A stretch of 64,000 nucleotides of DNA from Deltaproteobacteria bacterium (GTDB lineage: Bacteria; JADJOY01), in the NCBI GenBank assembly GCA_016713535.1, contig JADJOY010000010.1, positions 248,001-312,000 on the forward strand, read 5' to 3'. The notes beneath the pieces were generated by a model, which did no database searches, was not told where the DNA came from, and worked only from the letters and a program-made list of their open reading frames with translations. Shown here one piece after another: positions 8,724 to 17,081 of the stretch. Position numbers and translations under genes: made by a program. Within the stretch, counting starts at the first letter, position 1, and the number at the start of each line of letters is the position of its first letter.

Positions 8724-11023
8724 AACTTCGATCGAACGGTCGCCGCCTCGGGTGCATCGTCGCTCTGGCGCTGCTGGCGGGGGTCGTCTGGGTTGGCTAT
8801 CCGTTCGCCATCCCCCTCCTCAACCCGATCGCCGAAGAGACGCGCGCGCGCCAGGTGTTTCGTGAAGCGAAGGTCCGCAACGCCTGGCGGCTGCTCAGGA
8901 CCGGGATGAGCGGCGAGGTGGGCAACGAGACGTGGAACGAGACGCGCTCCGAGTTCCACAGAGATCACACGCTCGCCGAAGCCTGCGTGGAGGCGACGCG
9001 CTGGGCGGATGCTCGCATCAACCGCGCCCGGGGAATGCTCCAGGACGTGTTGAGCGGCTCGCGTCCCGACGCCGAACCGGTGGTGGCCGCGGCGCGCGTG
9101 CTGCTGGAGAACGAGCTCGCCGACGAGGCCAAGCAGCTCCTCGAGCGGCGCATCGAGGGCTACCTGGCGCAGGGCGGCAGCGACCTCGGGCCGGTCCCCG
9201 ACATGGTGCTCAGGACGCTCGCCGAGGTGGATCTGCGCGACGGTGAGCTCGTCAACTGCCTGCGACTCCACAACCCCGACCGGTGCCTCTACCCGCTCGC
9301 CGGCGACGCAGCTCACGAGATGGCCGGGCCGGTGAAGGCCGCGGCGGGCCTCTTCGGCGTGTTGCTGGCGCGAGATCGCGGCGACCCTGCGGCGCGCTGG
9401 CGGGCAGGCTTGAGCGCTGCGCTCGCCGGCCAGCGCACCGATTTGCCGATCGCGCCGGCACCGCGCTGGAACCCCCAGCCGCCGCCGCTTCCGCCGTTTC
9501 CGGAGATCTCCACCGAGGTCGGCCTCCGGCGGCTCCGCGCCGCGGGCGGCACCGTCCTCGACGATTTCGATGAGGATGGCGATCTCGACATCCTCCTCCT
9601 GAGCTACTTGCCCTGCGATCCGGCGCTCTTCATGCTCAACCGCGGCGACGGTTCCTTCGCCGACGCGACTGCCGGCTCGGGTCTCGAAAGCGAGCTCGGC
9701 GGTTTCAACGCCGCGCAAGCCGACGTGAACAACGATGGCCACCTCGACGTGGTGATCGCGCGGTCAGGGTGGGGCGGAACGGGGCGCAACAGCCTCCTCC
9801 TCGGTGATGGTCACGGGCACTTCGAGGATGTGACGCGGAGAGCCGGCTTGGACGCCGACAACGACGCCACCATGTCGGCGCAGTTCACCGACTACGACGG
9901 CGACGGCTGGATCGACCTCTTTCTCGCGAACCTCAGTCTCGAGAACGCGTCGGGTAGCCGCAGCCGCCTCTACCGCAATCGCGGCGACGGCACTTTCGAG
10001 GATGCGACGTTCGCTGCGGGTTTGCCCTCGATCCGATTCGCGACCGGCGTGGCGTGGGGCGACTACGACGATGACGGACGCCCCGATCTCTACGTGTCGG
10101 TGGTGCTCGGCCCCAACTTGCTGTTCCGCAACGAAGGTGGTGGGCGCTTCGCCGATGTCACCGCGAAGGCCGGCGTGCTCGCGCCGCTGGTGAGCTTCGC
10201 CACGTGGTTCTTCGACTACGACAACGACGGCCACCTCGATCTATGGGCGGACTCGTATTGGGTCGTGTTGCGCGACGGCGTGGAGAGCCTCGTCGACGGA
10301 CGCGATGCCGACCCCGCCAGCATTCCGCGGCTCTACCGCAACCGCGGCGACGGCACCTTCGAGGACCGCACGCGGGCCCTCGGCGTGGACGCGGTCATGT
10401 CAGCGATGGGCGCCAACTTCGGCGACCTCGACGGCGATGGCTGGCTCGACATCTACGTCGGCACCGGCACACCGTCGCTCTCGCACCTGGTGCCGAACCG
10501 CCTCTTCCACAACGTACGCGGCGAGCGCTTCGAGGACGCGACCGTCGCGGCGCGGGTCGGTCACCTCCAGAAGGGCCACGGCGTGGCGTTCGGTGACGTC
10601 GACGGCGACCGCAATGTCGACCTGCTCGTGAATCTGGGCGGTGCGATCCCGATCGACCGCTACGGTCCTGCTCTCTTCCACAACCCGCTGCTCGGCCATC
10701 ACGTCACCGAGGTCGAGCTGCGTGGTACCCGCAGCAACGCCGCGGCGCTCGGCGCGCGAATCACGGCTTGGCTCGCCGATGGCCGGCGGGTGGAGCGCGT
10801 GGTGGGCAGTGGCGGTTCGTTCGGTGCGTCGCCGCTACGCCAGTCGATTGGTCTCGGTGACGCCGCAGGGATCGATCGTCTCGAGATCCGCTGGCCGTCA
10901 GGCTCGCGTGAGAGCGTGTCCGGCCTGGCCGGTGGGGCGCGTTACCGAATCGTGGAGGGCGAGGGGCATGCCGTGCAGATGCCCGCGCCGCCTCCACGAA
11001 GGGAGGCGCCGGTCCAGCCATGA
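8720..11023 (+). CDS. FG-GAP/VCBS repeat protein with helical N-terminal region and ASPIC/UnbV domain
   Basis: A 767-aa protein starting at a GTG that overlaps the preceding stop. Residues 11-30 form a membrane anchor (CIVALALLAGVVWVGYPFAI). Residues about 40-230 are helical and TPR-like. Then come at least seven FG-GAP-type calcium loops: DDFDEDGDLDILLL, ADVNNDGHLDVVIA, TDYDGDGWIDLFLA, GDYDDDGRPDLYVS, FDYDNDGHLDLWAD, GDLDGDGWLDIYVG and GDVDGDRNVDLLVN. It ends in an ASPIC/UnbV domain (LRGTRSNAAALGARITAW, LEIRWPSGS). It is likely anchored facing the periplasm. Stop and start are coupled to both neighbours, so the three FG-GAP proteins form one operon. Confidence 0.9.
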   Translation: MKLRSNGRRLGCIVALALLAGVVWVGYPFAIPLLNPIAEETRARQVFREAKVRNAWRLLRTGMSGEVGNETWNETRSEFHRDHTLAEACVEATRWADARINRARGMLQDVLSGSRPDAEPVVAAARVLLENELADEAKQLLERRIEGYLAQGGSDLGPVPDMVLRTLAEVDLRDGELVNCLRLHNPDRCLYPLAGDAAHEMAGPVKAAAGLFGVLLARDRGDPAARWRAGLSAALAGQRTDLPIAPAPRWNPQPPPLPPFPEISTEVGLRRLRAAGGTVLDDFDEDGDLDILLLSYLPCDPALFMLNRGDGSFADATAGSGLESELGGFNAAQADVNNDGHLDVVIARSGWGGTGRNSLLLGDGHGHFEDVTRRAGLDADNDATMSAQFTDYDGDGWIDLFLANLSLENASGSRSRLYRNRGDGTFEDATFAAGLPSIRFATGVAWGDYDDDGRPDLYVSVVLGPNLLFRNEGGGRFADVTAKAGVLAPLVSFATWFFDYDNDGHLDLWADSYWVVLRDGVESLVDGRDADPASIPRLYRNRGDGTFEDRTRALGVDAVMSAMGANFGDLDGDGWLDIYVGTGTPSLSHLVPNRLFHNVRGERFEDATVAARVGHLQKGHGVAFGDVDGDRNVDLLVNLGGAIPIDRYGPALFHNPLLGHHVTEVELRGTRSNAAALGARITAWLADGRRVERVVGSGGSFGASPLRQSIGLGDAAGIDRLEIRWPSGSRESVSGLAGGARYRIVEGEGHAVQMPAPPPRREAPVQP

Positions 11024-14000
11024 ATCGATGCGGGCTCGTTCTTGAGTGGCTGGCGCTCGCACTCGCTGCCGCCACAGTTGGGTGCCGGTCTCAGCAGGTT
11101 CCCGACGCTGAGGTGCTGGCGCAGCGTGATCGCGCGCTCGCCTTCCTCGAGAGCGATCGCCCCGACTCGGCGGCGGCTTCCTTCCGCGCGCTGGAGAGGG
11201 ATGTCAGGGACCCGCTCGGCGCGGCCAACCTTGCGGTGGCGGAGCTGCGCCGAGGACGTCCTCGGGAGGCGATCGAGGCGATCGACCGCGCACTCCGCCT
11301 GGCACCCGGACGACCGGACCTGCTGCAGATCCGACGGGCCGCGCTCGAGAGTGGTGGCCCCACCCCAGGGGCGCTCGACGCAGCCGAAGAGGCGAGGCGC
11401 GCCGCACCCGATGATCCCCGAGCCGCATACGCGGTGTTTCGGCTGGCAGGGGCGGTCGATTCCCCCGAGGCATCCGAGCGACTCGTCCAGGCGATCGAGG
11501 CGCTGCGGCGTCTCCGCCCGGAGAACCTCGTGGTCTTGACCGCGAGCGCCAAACGAGCGCTCGAGGCCGGGGACTCGACCCGGGCCACCGATGCCGTGTT
11601 GCGCCTCGGCGAGCTGGCCATCGATTGGCCCGACAGCGCGACCCGCGCGCTCGCCGAGGCGAAGGGAGCCCTCGAGCGTGGCGATCTCGCGGCGGCGCGG
11701 TTGCCGGTCCAGCGGATCGCCAACGTGCTCGTGGGCACACCAGCGCACCGCGCCAGCTTGGCCGAGCTGTCGTTTGGCATCGACGCGGTACCCGTCGAGC
11801 GCTTCACCGACGAGCCGAGCGTCGCGGCGTGCCCAGCCACGCCCGCCCCGTCGTTCGCTTCTCTCCCGGTCGGGAAACACGCCGGGCCGGGTGGGGCGGT
11901 GGCGCTCGCCCAGCTCGACGGCGACGATCTGGCCGACATCGCGCGCCTCGAGGGCCGAGAGGGCGCGGACCAGAAGCTGGTGGTGCGTGGCGCGGCGAGC
12001 GAGTGGTCGGTCGGGTGGAGTGCGTCCGCGCCGTCGGACGCGAAGGCGCTGTTGGTGGCGGACCTCGATGACGACGCCCGTCGCGATCTGCTGGTGCTCG
12101 CGTCGAGCGGGATTGCTGCCTGGCGCAACCTGGGAGACGGGCGCTTCGAGGATGGGACCGGCACGCGAGGGCTCGCGGGGGTGGGTGCGCGCGCTGGCGT
12201 CGCCTCCGACCTCGACCTCGACGGCGATCTCGACCTGGCGCTGGTCGGCCCCAGGGGGGACTCCCTCATGGTGCTGCGCAACCCGGGAGTGGGCAGCTTC
12301 GTGAACGTGACCCAGCGGGTCTTGCCGCCGGTGCCGCTCACCGACGCCGGCGTGATGATCGCCACCGACTCCGACCGCGACGGCGACCCGGATCTGGTGG
12401 TTGGCCACGCCCACGGCGTCACGGTGCTCGAGAACCGCTTGCAGGCAGGGTTCGTCTCGCGTGCGGTCGATGGCCTGCCCGACGAACCGGTGACGGCGCT
12501 CGGATCGGGCGACCTCGACGGCGACGGCTGGTTCGATCTGGTGGCGGGCGGTGCTAGCTCACTCGCATTCTTTGCGGGCACCGCGAAGGGTTACCAGCGC
12601 GCGACGGCGGTTGGCTGGCCGCCGGAGCTCGGCCACGGCGCGACCGCGCTGGCGCTCGCCGATCTCGACGATGATGGGATCCTCGACGTCGCAGCGCGGG
12701 ACGCGCGAGGCGCCTTCGCGATCCGTTCGCGAGCGCCAACCGCCCCGCTCACCTTCGGTTTCGAGCAGTCGCTGCTCGGAACCGGCTCTGCCGCCGCGGC
12801 GACTCACCTCGCGATCGCCGACCTCGACGGCGACGGTGACCTGGACGGAGTGACGAGCGGGATTGCCGGTCTCGACCGGTTCGAGAACCGGCCTGCCGCG
12901 CCGACGCACTGGGTCGCGGTGCGGCTGCGTGGCCTTCGACAGGGCAGCGCCAAAAACAACGTGTTCGGTGTCGGTGCGATCGTCGAGGTGCGCGCGGAGG
13001 GCGTTCGCCAGATTCGCGAGGCCGACGGCAACGTGGTGCACTTCGGGCTCGGCTGCCGCGCGCGGCCCGACGTGCTGCGGGTGGTGTGGACCAACGGCGT
13101 GCCGCAGAGCCGGCTCGCGCCCGAGGGCGATCAGCTCGTCGTGGAGGAGCAGCTGCTCAAAGGGAGCTGCCCGTTCCTCTACGCCTGGAACGGACGAGAG
13201 GTCGCGTTCGTGACGGACCTGCTGTGGGGTGCGCCGCTCGGACTACCGATCGGGGCCGGACGGTACGCGCCCTCCGATCCCGACGAGCTCGTCGAGGTGC
13301 CTGGCGCGGTGCCGCGCGACGGTGGTTACGATCTCCGCATCACCGAGGAACTTTGGGAGGCTGCCTGGTTCGACCGGTCGCGGCTGTGGGTGGTCGATCA
13401 TCCGGCCGATGTCGAGGTGGCGAGCTCGCTAGGCGTCGGCCCCGGCTCCGATCCTGCCGGTCCGGACCGGTTGATCGCCTCGCGCGGGTTGCGATCCATG
13501 GCGAGTGTGACTGGTGACCGGGGTGAGGACCTGACGGAGCTGGTTCGCGATCGGGACGAGCGTTATGCGAGCAGCTACACGCCAGGGCCGTACCAAGGTG
13601 TGGCGGAAGGGCCTTGGACGCTGACGATGGATCTCGGCTCGGCACCCGCGGCGCCGCTGCGTCTGCACCTCTCGGGCTGGATCTTCCCTGCTGACGCGAG
13701 CCTCAACCTGGCGATCGACCAGCGCCCCGACTTGGTGATCGCGCCTCCCCGCCTCGAGGTCGAGACCGAAGACGGCTGGAAACCGCTCGTCGACCCGATG
13801 CCGAGCCCCGCGGGCAAGACCAAGGCACGGGTGGTGGTGACCCCGACGCTGCCCGCGAACGCCCACCGGCTCAGGATCGTCGGCACGTCGTGGCTCGCGT
13901 GGGACCGGATGGCCTGGTCCACCGAACCCGCCGACGACCGTGTAGCGATCCGCGCCCAGCTCGCGCCGGCGAGCGCGGAGCTGCGCGCGCGTGGGTTCTC

Positions 14001-14427
14001 GCGGATGGTACGCCGCGCGCCCAATGCGCCGCACGGTTACCTCTTCGCTGACCCCATCGCAGCGTCGCCGTGGCTCCCGATGCCCGGTGCCTATACCCGC
14101 TACGGCGACGTCCGCGAGCTGCTCGACTCCGCCGACGATCGCTACGTGATCCTTGCTTCGGGTGACGAGCTGGCGTTGCGCTTCGACGCCCGCCAGTTGC
14201 CGCGGCTCCCGGCGGACGCCGTCCGCAGCGTGTTTCTCCAGAGTTTTGGCTGGGACAAGGACGCCGACCGAAACGTCTTCGAGGCTCGCCGTTTGGAGCC
14301 GCTGCCGTTCAGGGCGATGAAGGGCTATCCGTTCACGGCCGACGATCGCCCGCCGGAGACGCCCGAATGGCACGCCTTCCGCGAGCGCTGGCTCACCCGA
14401 GTCGTGCGCGGGGAGCCCGCCAGCTGA
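11020..14427 (+). CDS. Large TPR + FG-GAP + ASPIC/UnbV lipoprotein
   Basis: A 1135-aa protein. The N-terminus has a short hydrophobic stretch ending at a lipobox-like Cys (AAATVGCRSQ), so lipid anchoring is likely. Residues about 30-240 are TPR-like (EAIEAIDRALRLAPGRPDLL). FG-GAP loops follow (ADLDDDARRDLLVLA, SDLDLDGDLDLALVG, GDLDGDGWFDLVAGG, ADLDDDGILDVAARD, ADLDGDGDLDGVTSG), then an ASPIC/UnbV-like segment (VRLRGLRQGSAKNNVFGVGA). The last about 400 residues start at CPFLYAWNGREVAFVTDLLW. They form a distinct beta-rich domain I cannot name, seen by eye only in this protein in the window. The ATGA overlap at 11020 couples it to the previous gene. Confidence 0.88.
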   Translation: MNRCGLVLEWLALALAAATVGCRSQQVPDAEVLAQRDRALAFLESDRPDSAAASFRALERDVRDPLGAANLAVAELRRGRPREAIEAIDRALRLAPGRPDLLQIRRAALESGGPTPGALDAAEEARRAAPDDPRAAYAVFRLAGAVDSPEASERLVQAIEALRRLRPENLVVLTASAKRALEAGDSTRATDAVLRLGELAIDWPDSATRALAEAKGALERGDLAAARLPVQRIANVLVGTPAHRASLAELSFGIDAVPVERFTDEPSVAACPATPAPSFASLPVGKHAGPGGAVALAQLDGDDLADIARLEGREGADQKLVVRGAASEWSVGWSASAPSDAKALLVADLDDDARRDLLVLASSGIAAWRNLGDGRFEDGTGTRGLAGVGARAGVASDLDLDGDLDLALVGPRGDSLMVLRNPGVGSFVNVTQRVLPPVPLTDAGVMIATDSDRDGDPDLVVGHAHGVTVLENRLQAGFVSRAVDGLPDEPVTALGSGDLDGDGWFDLVAGGASSLAFFAGTAKGYQRATAVGWPPELGHGATALALADLDDDGILDVAARDARGAFAIRSRAPTAPLTFGFEQSLLGTGSAAAATHLAIADLDGDGDLDGVTSGIAGLDRFENRPAAPTHWVAVRLRGLRQGSAKNNVFGVGAIVEVRAEGVRQIREADGNVVHFGLGCRARPDVLRVVWTNGVPQSRLAPEGDQLVVEEQLLKGSCPFLYAWNGREVAFVTDLLWGAPLGLPIGAGRYAPSDPDELVEVPGAVPRDGGYDLRITEELWEAAWFDRSRLWVVDHPADVEVASSLGVGPGSDPAGPDRLIASRGLRSMASVTGDRGEDLTELVRDRDERYASSYTPGPYQGVAEGPWTLTMDLGSAPAAPLRLHLSGWIFPADASLNLAIDQRPDLVIAPPRLEVETEDGWKPLVDPMPSPAGKTKARVVVTPTLPANAHRLRIVGTSWLAWDRMAWSTEPADDRVAIRAQLAPASAELRARGFSRMVRRAPNAPHGYLFADPIAASPWLPMPGAYTRYGDVRELLDSADDRYVILASGDELALRFDARQLPRLPADAVRSVFLQSFGWDKDADRNVFEARRLEPLPFRAMKGYPFTADDRPPETPEWHAFRERWLTRVVRGEPAS

Positions 14428-14646
14428 ACCGGTATCGCGGCCGTCCGACCGGGCCGACTCCCGCTCGGCTGCGCGAACGCAGTCCCGCTGTGGACGTGCG
14501 GAGCGCCGCGAGGGCCTCGGTGGGGGGGGTGGCTCGGCCTGCCGGCTGGTGACGTGGCGAGGGTTTCGAAGCCAGCGCTCGAGGGGCTACAATCCACCCG
14601 GCGATCCGGCACCCCCGGCCGCGGAGCTCGCCTCGAGGAACGGGTC
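14428..14646. other. Intergenic region with repeat copy
   Basis: A 219-bp gap between two operons. Bases 14494-14514 are identical to 40286-40306, part of a dispersed intergenic repeat. A run of eight or more Gs follows at about 14521-14529. The likely ribosome binding site for the next gene is AGGA near 14635. Confidence 0.5.
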
Positions 14647-15366
14647 ATGTCGATGGTGGATCAGGTGGGGGAGTTCTCGGTCCGGCCAAGCGAGTCGTCC
14701 ATGGGCCGTTCGGTGGCCATGCTGGTAGCCGGGTTGGGCGCGCTGATCGGAGGCGGCGGGCTGGTCGTTGGCGATGTCGAGTGGTGGTCTCCGTACGCGC
14801 TGGCAGCGTTGCTCATGCTCCCTGCGCTCGTGGCGCTCAGGCGGGCGCGTCCCGCGGGCGGGGGGCGTCGCTACGCCCTGGCGATCGTGAGTTTCCTGGT
14901 CGCAATGGGGCTGGTGGGGTGGTGGCTCGATCCGCGCCATCCTGCAGGCGCCTTCTACTTGCTCTACGGCACGTTCGTGCTCACGGGTGTGGCGCTGATG
15001 CGTGAGTTCCGCGCCCAGGTCGCCACCTCGGTGGGCGTGCGTGCAGGTGCGGTGGTGGTGGCGGCGCTCGGCGCACTGATCGCGGGTGGAGGGATGCTGC
15101 AGGGCAGCGTCAACTGGTGGGCGCCGTACTTGCTGGCATCGCTGCTGTTGGTGCCGTCGCTGGTGGTGCTGTATTGGATCCGGCCGGTGTCCGGCACCCG
15201 CCGCTACGCAGTCGCGGTGGGAACGTGCCTCGGGTCCATGGCGCTCGTGGGCTGGCTCGCGGATCCGCTCCGGCCCGCGGCCTCGTCCTACATCCTGTTC
15301 TGGCCGCTGGTGTGCATCGGCGTCGTCCTCGCCTGGCGCTCGCTGCTCTCCGCCCTCTCCGGATGA
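14647..15366 (+). CDS. Membrane protein made of two tandem homologous halves
   Basis: A 239-aa, all-helical membrane protein. The two halves (about residues 20-120 and 125-239) match segment by segment: LVAGLGALIGGGG and VVAALGALIAGGG, VEWWSPYALAALLMLPALV and VNWWAPYLLASLLLVPSLV, RRYALAIVSF and RRYAVAVGTC, LVGWWLDPRHPAGAFYLLYG and LVGWLADPLRPAASSYILFW. This is an internal duplication of a roughly four-helix unit. ATG 14647 is chosen over in-frame starts upstream because AGGA lies 9 bp before it. Its stop overlaps the next ATG (ATGA). The function is unknown. Confidence 0.85.
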   Translation: MSMVDQVGEFSVRPSESSMGRSVAMLVAGLGALIGGGGLVVGDVEWWSPYALAALLMLPALVALRRARPAGGGRRYALAIVSFLVAMGLVGWWLDPRHPAGAFYLLYGTFVLTGVALMREFRAQVATSVGVRAGAVVVAALGALIAGGGMLQGSVNWWAPYLLASLLLVPSLVVLYWIRPVSGTRRYAVAVGTCLGSMALVGWLADPLRPAASSYILFWPLVCIGVVLAWRSLLSALSG

Positions 15367-17081
15367 CCGACGGCGCGAGCGGCGCGGCCGCCGTGGCGCA
15401 CGAGGCGGGGCGCACGCCGCGATCGCGGCGCGTGGCCTGGGTGGCGTCGGCGTTGGTGGTGTTCCTGTACCTGCTGCTCACGGTCTCGCCGGTGGTGTTG
15501 CCACGGCTCGTGTCGCCACGCGGTCGGCTGCTTCACGTGGCGGCCGGTCTCGACTCGCTCGCGACCAACCACGTGCGGCTCGACACGCCGCCTGCGCGCC
15601 CTTGGCGGAACGTGGAGCTCGACTACCGCATCCGGCCCAACGAGGCGCTGACGTTCGTCCTCGATCGGGCCGGCGACGACTACGCGCTGGTGCGCCTCAG
15701 CCGTCTGCCAGGGCTCGACTCGATCGTGGCCGAGGTGCACGGCAACGCCATCGTGGCGAAGCGCGCGCTCGGCTTCGAGCCGGGCGAGAGCGGGCACCTG
15801 CGCTTCCAGCGCCTCGCCGGCGCGATCGCCGTGATCTGCGACCAGCGTGCCCGGGAGGAAGTGGCGTCGGCGCGTGACGGCGGCACCTTCGAGGTCACGA
15901 TGTTTCCGCCCTCGAGCCCGGATCTTCACCGCCGCGTGAGCCTCGGCGAGGTGATGCTCGAGGGGGGAATCGCGCTGCCGCCGCTGGTGGCGATGGAGCG
16001 CATCACCTCGCCGGTGACGCTGGCACTGGTGGCGGGGCTCGCGGTGTGGCTCGGCCGGGGCCGGCTGCGGGCGGCCGCGGCGCGCGCGCTGCCTCACCAG
16101 CACTCCGCCGAGGTGGGCGCGATCGCGACCGTGCTGGTGTGCCTGGCGATCCTCCTCGGCGCGATGACCGTGATCCCGCGGGTACAGCTCCTCATGAGCT
16201 TCACCAAGGAGGAGCGGCTCGTGTACCGGACCTTCGCGAGCGTGGTGGTGGCGCTCTCGTTCGCGTTTTTGGCGCTGCGCGACGCGGTGCTCGGGCGCTG
16301 GCCGAGACTGCGCCGCAAGGGCCTCCTGCGCGGGTTCATGGTGCCGCCGCTCTACGTGGTGTTCATCGGGGTGTGCTTCGTGCTGCTGGTGATCCTCTTC
16401 GACCGTGTGCAGATCCGCACCGAGCCCACGTACGAGCTGGCGCGGCTCGCCGACGGCCGCTCGCCGCGCATCGCGGTCCTCGGCGGCTCGAGCACCCGCG
16501 GCTATCCGTTCCCGCCGCTGTGGGGCGCCTCGTATCCGATGGTGCTGGAGCGGCTGCTCGTGGCCGGAGGAGCGAACGCGATCGCGTGGAACCTGGGTGT
16601 GGAGTCGGCGACGCTCTCGTATCTGACCGAGCGCTACGACCGCTGGGTGACACCCCTCGCGCCCACCCTCGTGGTGATCAACAACGTCGCCAACAACGCG
16701 TTCGGTGATCCGGGCCCGTTCCGCGATGGGCTGGCCGAGCTCGTCGAGAAGGCCCTCGGCCACGCCCAGCACGTGATCCTGGTCAAGGAGCCGATGCTCG
16801 AGGTCGTCTATCACGCGGGGCGCTGGGCCAGCGTCGGCCCCTTCTACCCGATGCTCGACGAGGTCGCGAAGCACCCCGGCGTCACGGTGCTCGACCCGGT
16901 GCCGATGCTCACCGAGCAACGCGATGAGCTGCTCTTCATGGACGACGTGCACCTGACGCCGCAGGGTCACCGGCGCATGGCCGAGGCGCTCGCGCGCGCC
17001 ATCCGCGAGCTCGACGGCGCGCCGGCCATGGCGCCCGCCGCCGCGGGCGGGCCTGCCGCGCCCGCTCCCGGCGCGCCCTGA
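15363..17081 (+). CDS. Membrane SGNH/GDSL-hydrolase-like protein
   Basis: A 572-aa protein. A TM segment near residues 25-45 is followed by an extracytoplasmic beta-rich region. Three or more TM helices lie around residues 220-350. A C-terminal SGNH-like domain has the block I nucleophile IAVLGGSSTRGYPFPP, an Asn-rich block VVINNVANNAFG and the Asp/His pair MDDVHLTPQG. SGNH enzymes of this kind act on esters of lipids or polysaccharides, but the substrate cannot be read here. It is translationally coupled to both neighbours (ATGA with 14647-15366; TGATG with 17081-18757). Confidence 0.82.
   Translation: MTDGASGAAAVAHEAGRTPRSRRVAWVASALVVFLYLLLTVSPVVLPRLVSPRGRLLHVAAGLDSLATNHVRLDTPPARPWRNVELDYRIRPNEALTFVLDRAGDDYALVRLSRLPGLDSIVAEVHGNAIVAKRALGFEPGESGHLRFQRLAGAIAVICDQRAREEVASARDGGTFEVTMFPPSSPDLHRRVSLGEVMLEGGIALPPLVAMERITSPVTLALVAGLAVWLGRGRLRAAAARALPHQHSAEVGAIATVLVCLAILLGAMTVIPRVQLLMSFTKEERLVYRTFASVVVALSFAFLALRDAVLGRWPRLRRKGLLRGFMVPPLYVVFIGVCFVLLVILFDRVQIRTEPTYELARLADGRSPRIAVLGGSSTRGYPFPPLWGASYPMVLERLLVAGGANAIAWNLGVESATLSYLTERYDRWVTPLAPTLVVINNVANNAFGDPGPFRDGLAELVEKALGHAQHVILVKEPMLEVVYHAGRWASVGPFYPMLDEVAKHPGVTVLDPVPMLTEQRDELLFMDDVHLTPQGHRRMAEALARAIRELDGAPAMAPAAAGGPAAPAPGAP

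Noticed and set aside
7160-9742. Long minus-strand frame opposite the FG-GAP genes
   Set aside because: Low-complexity shadow of the coding strand; FG-GAP and ASPIC motifs are on the plus strand.
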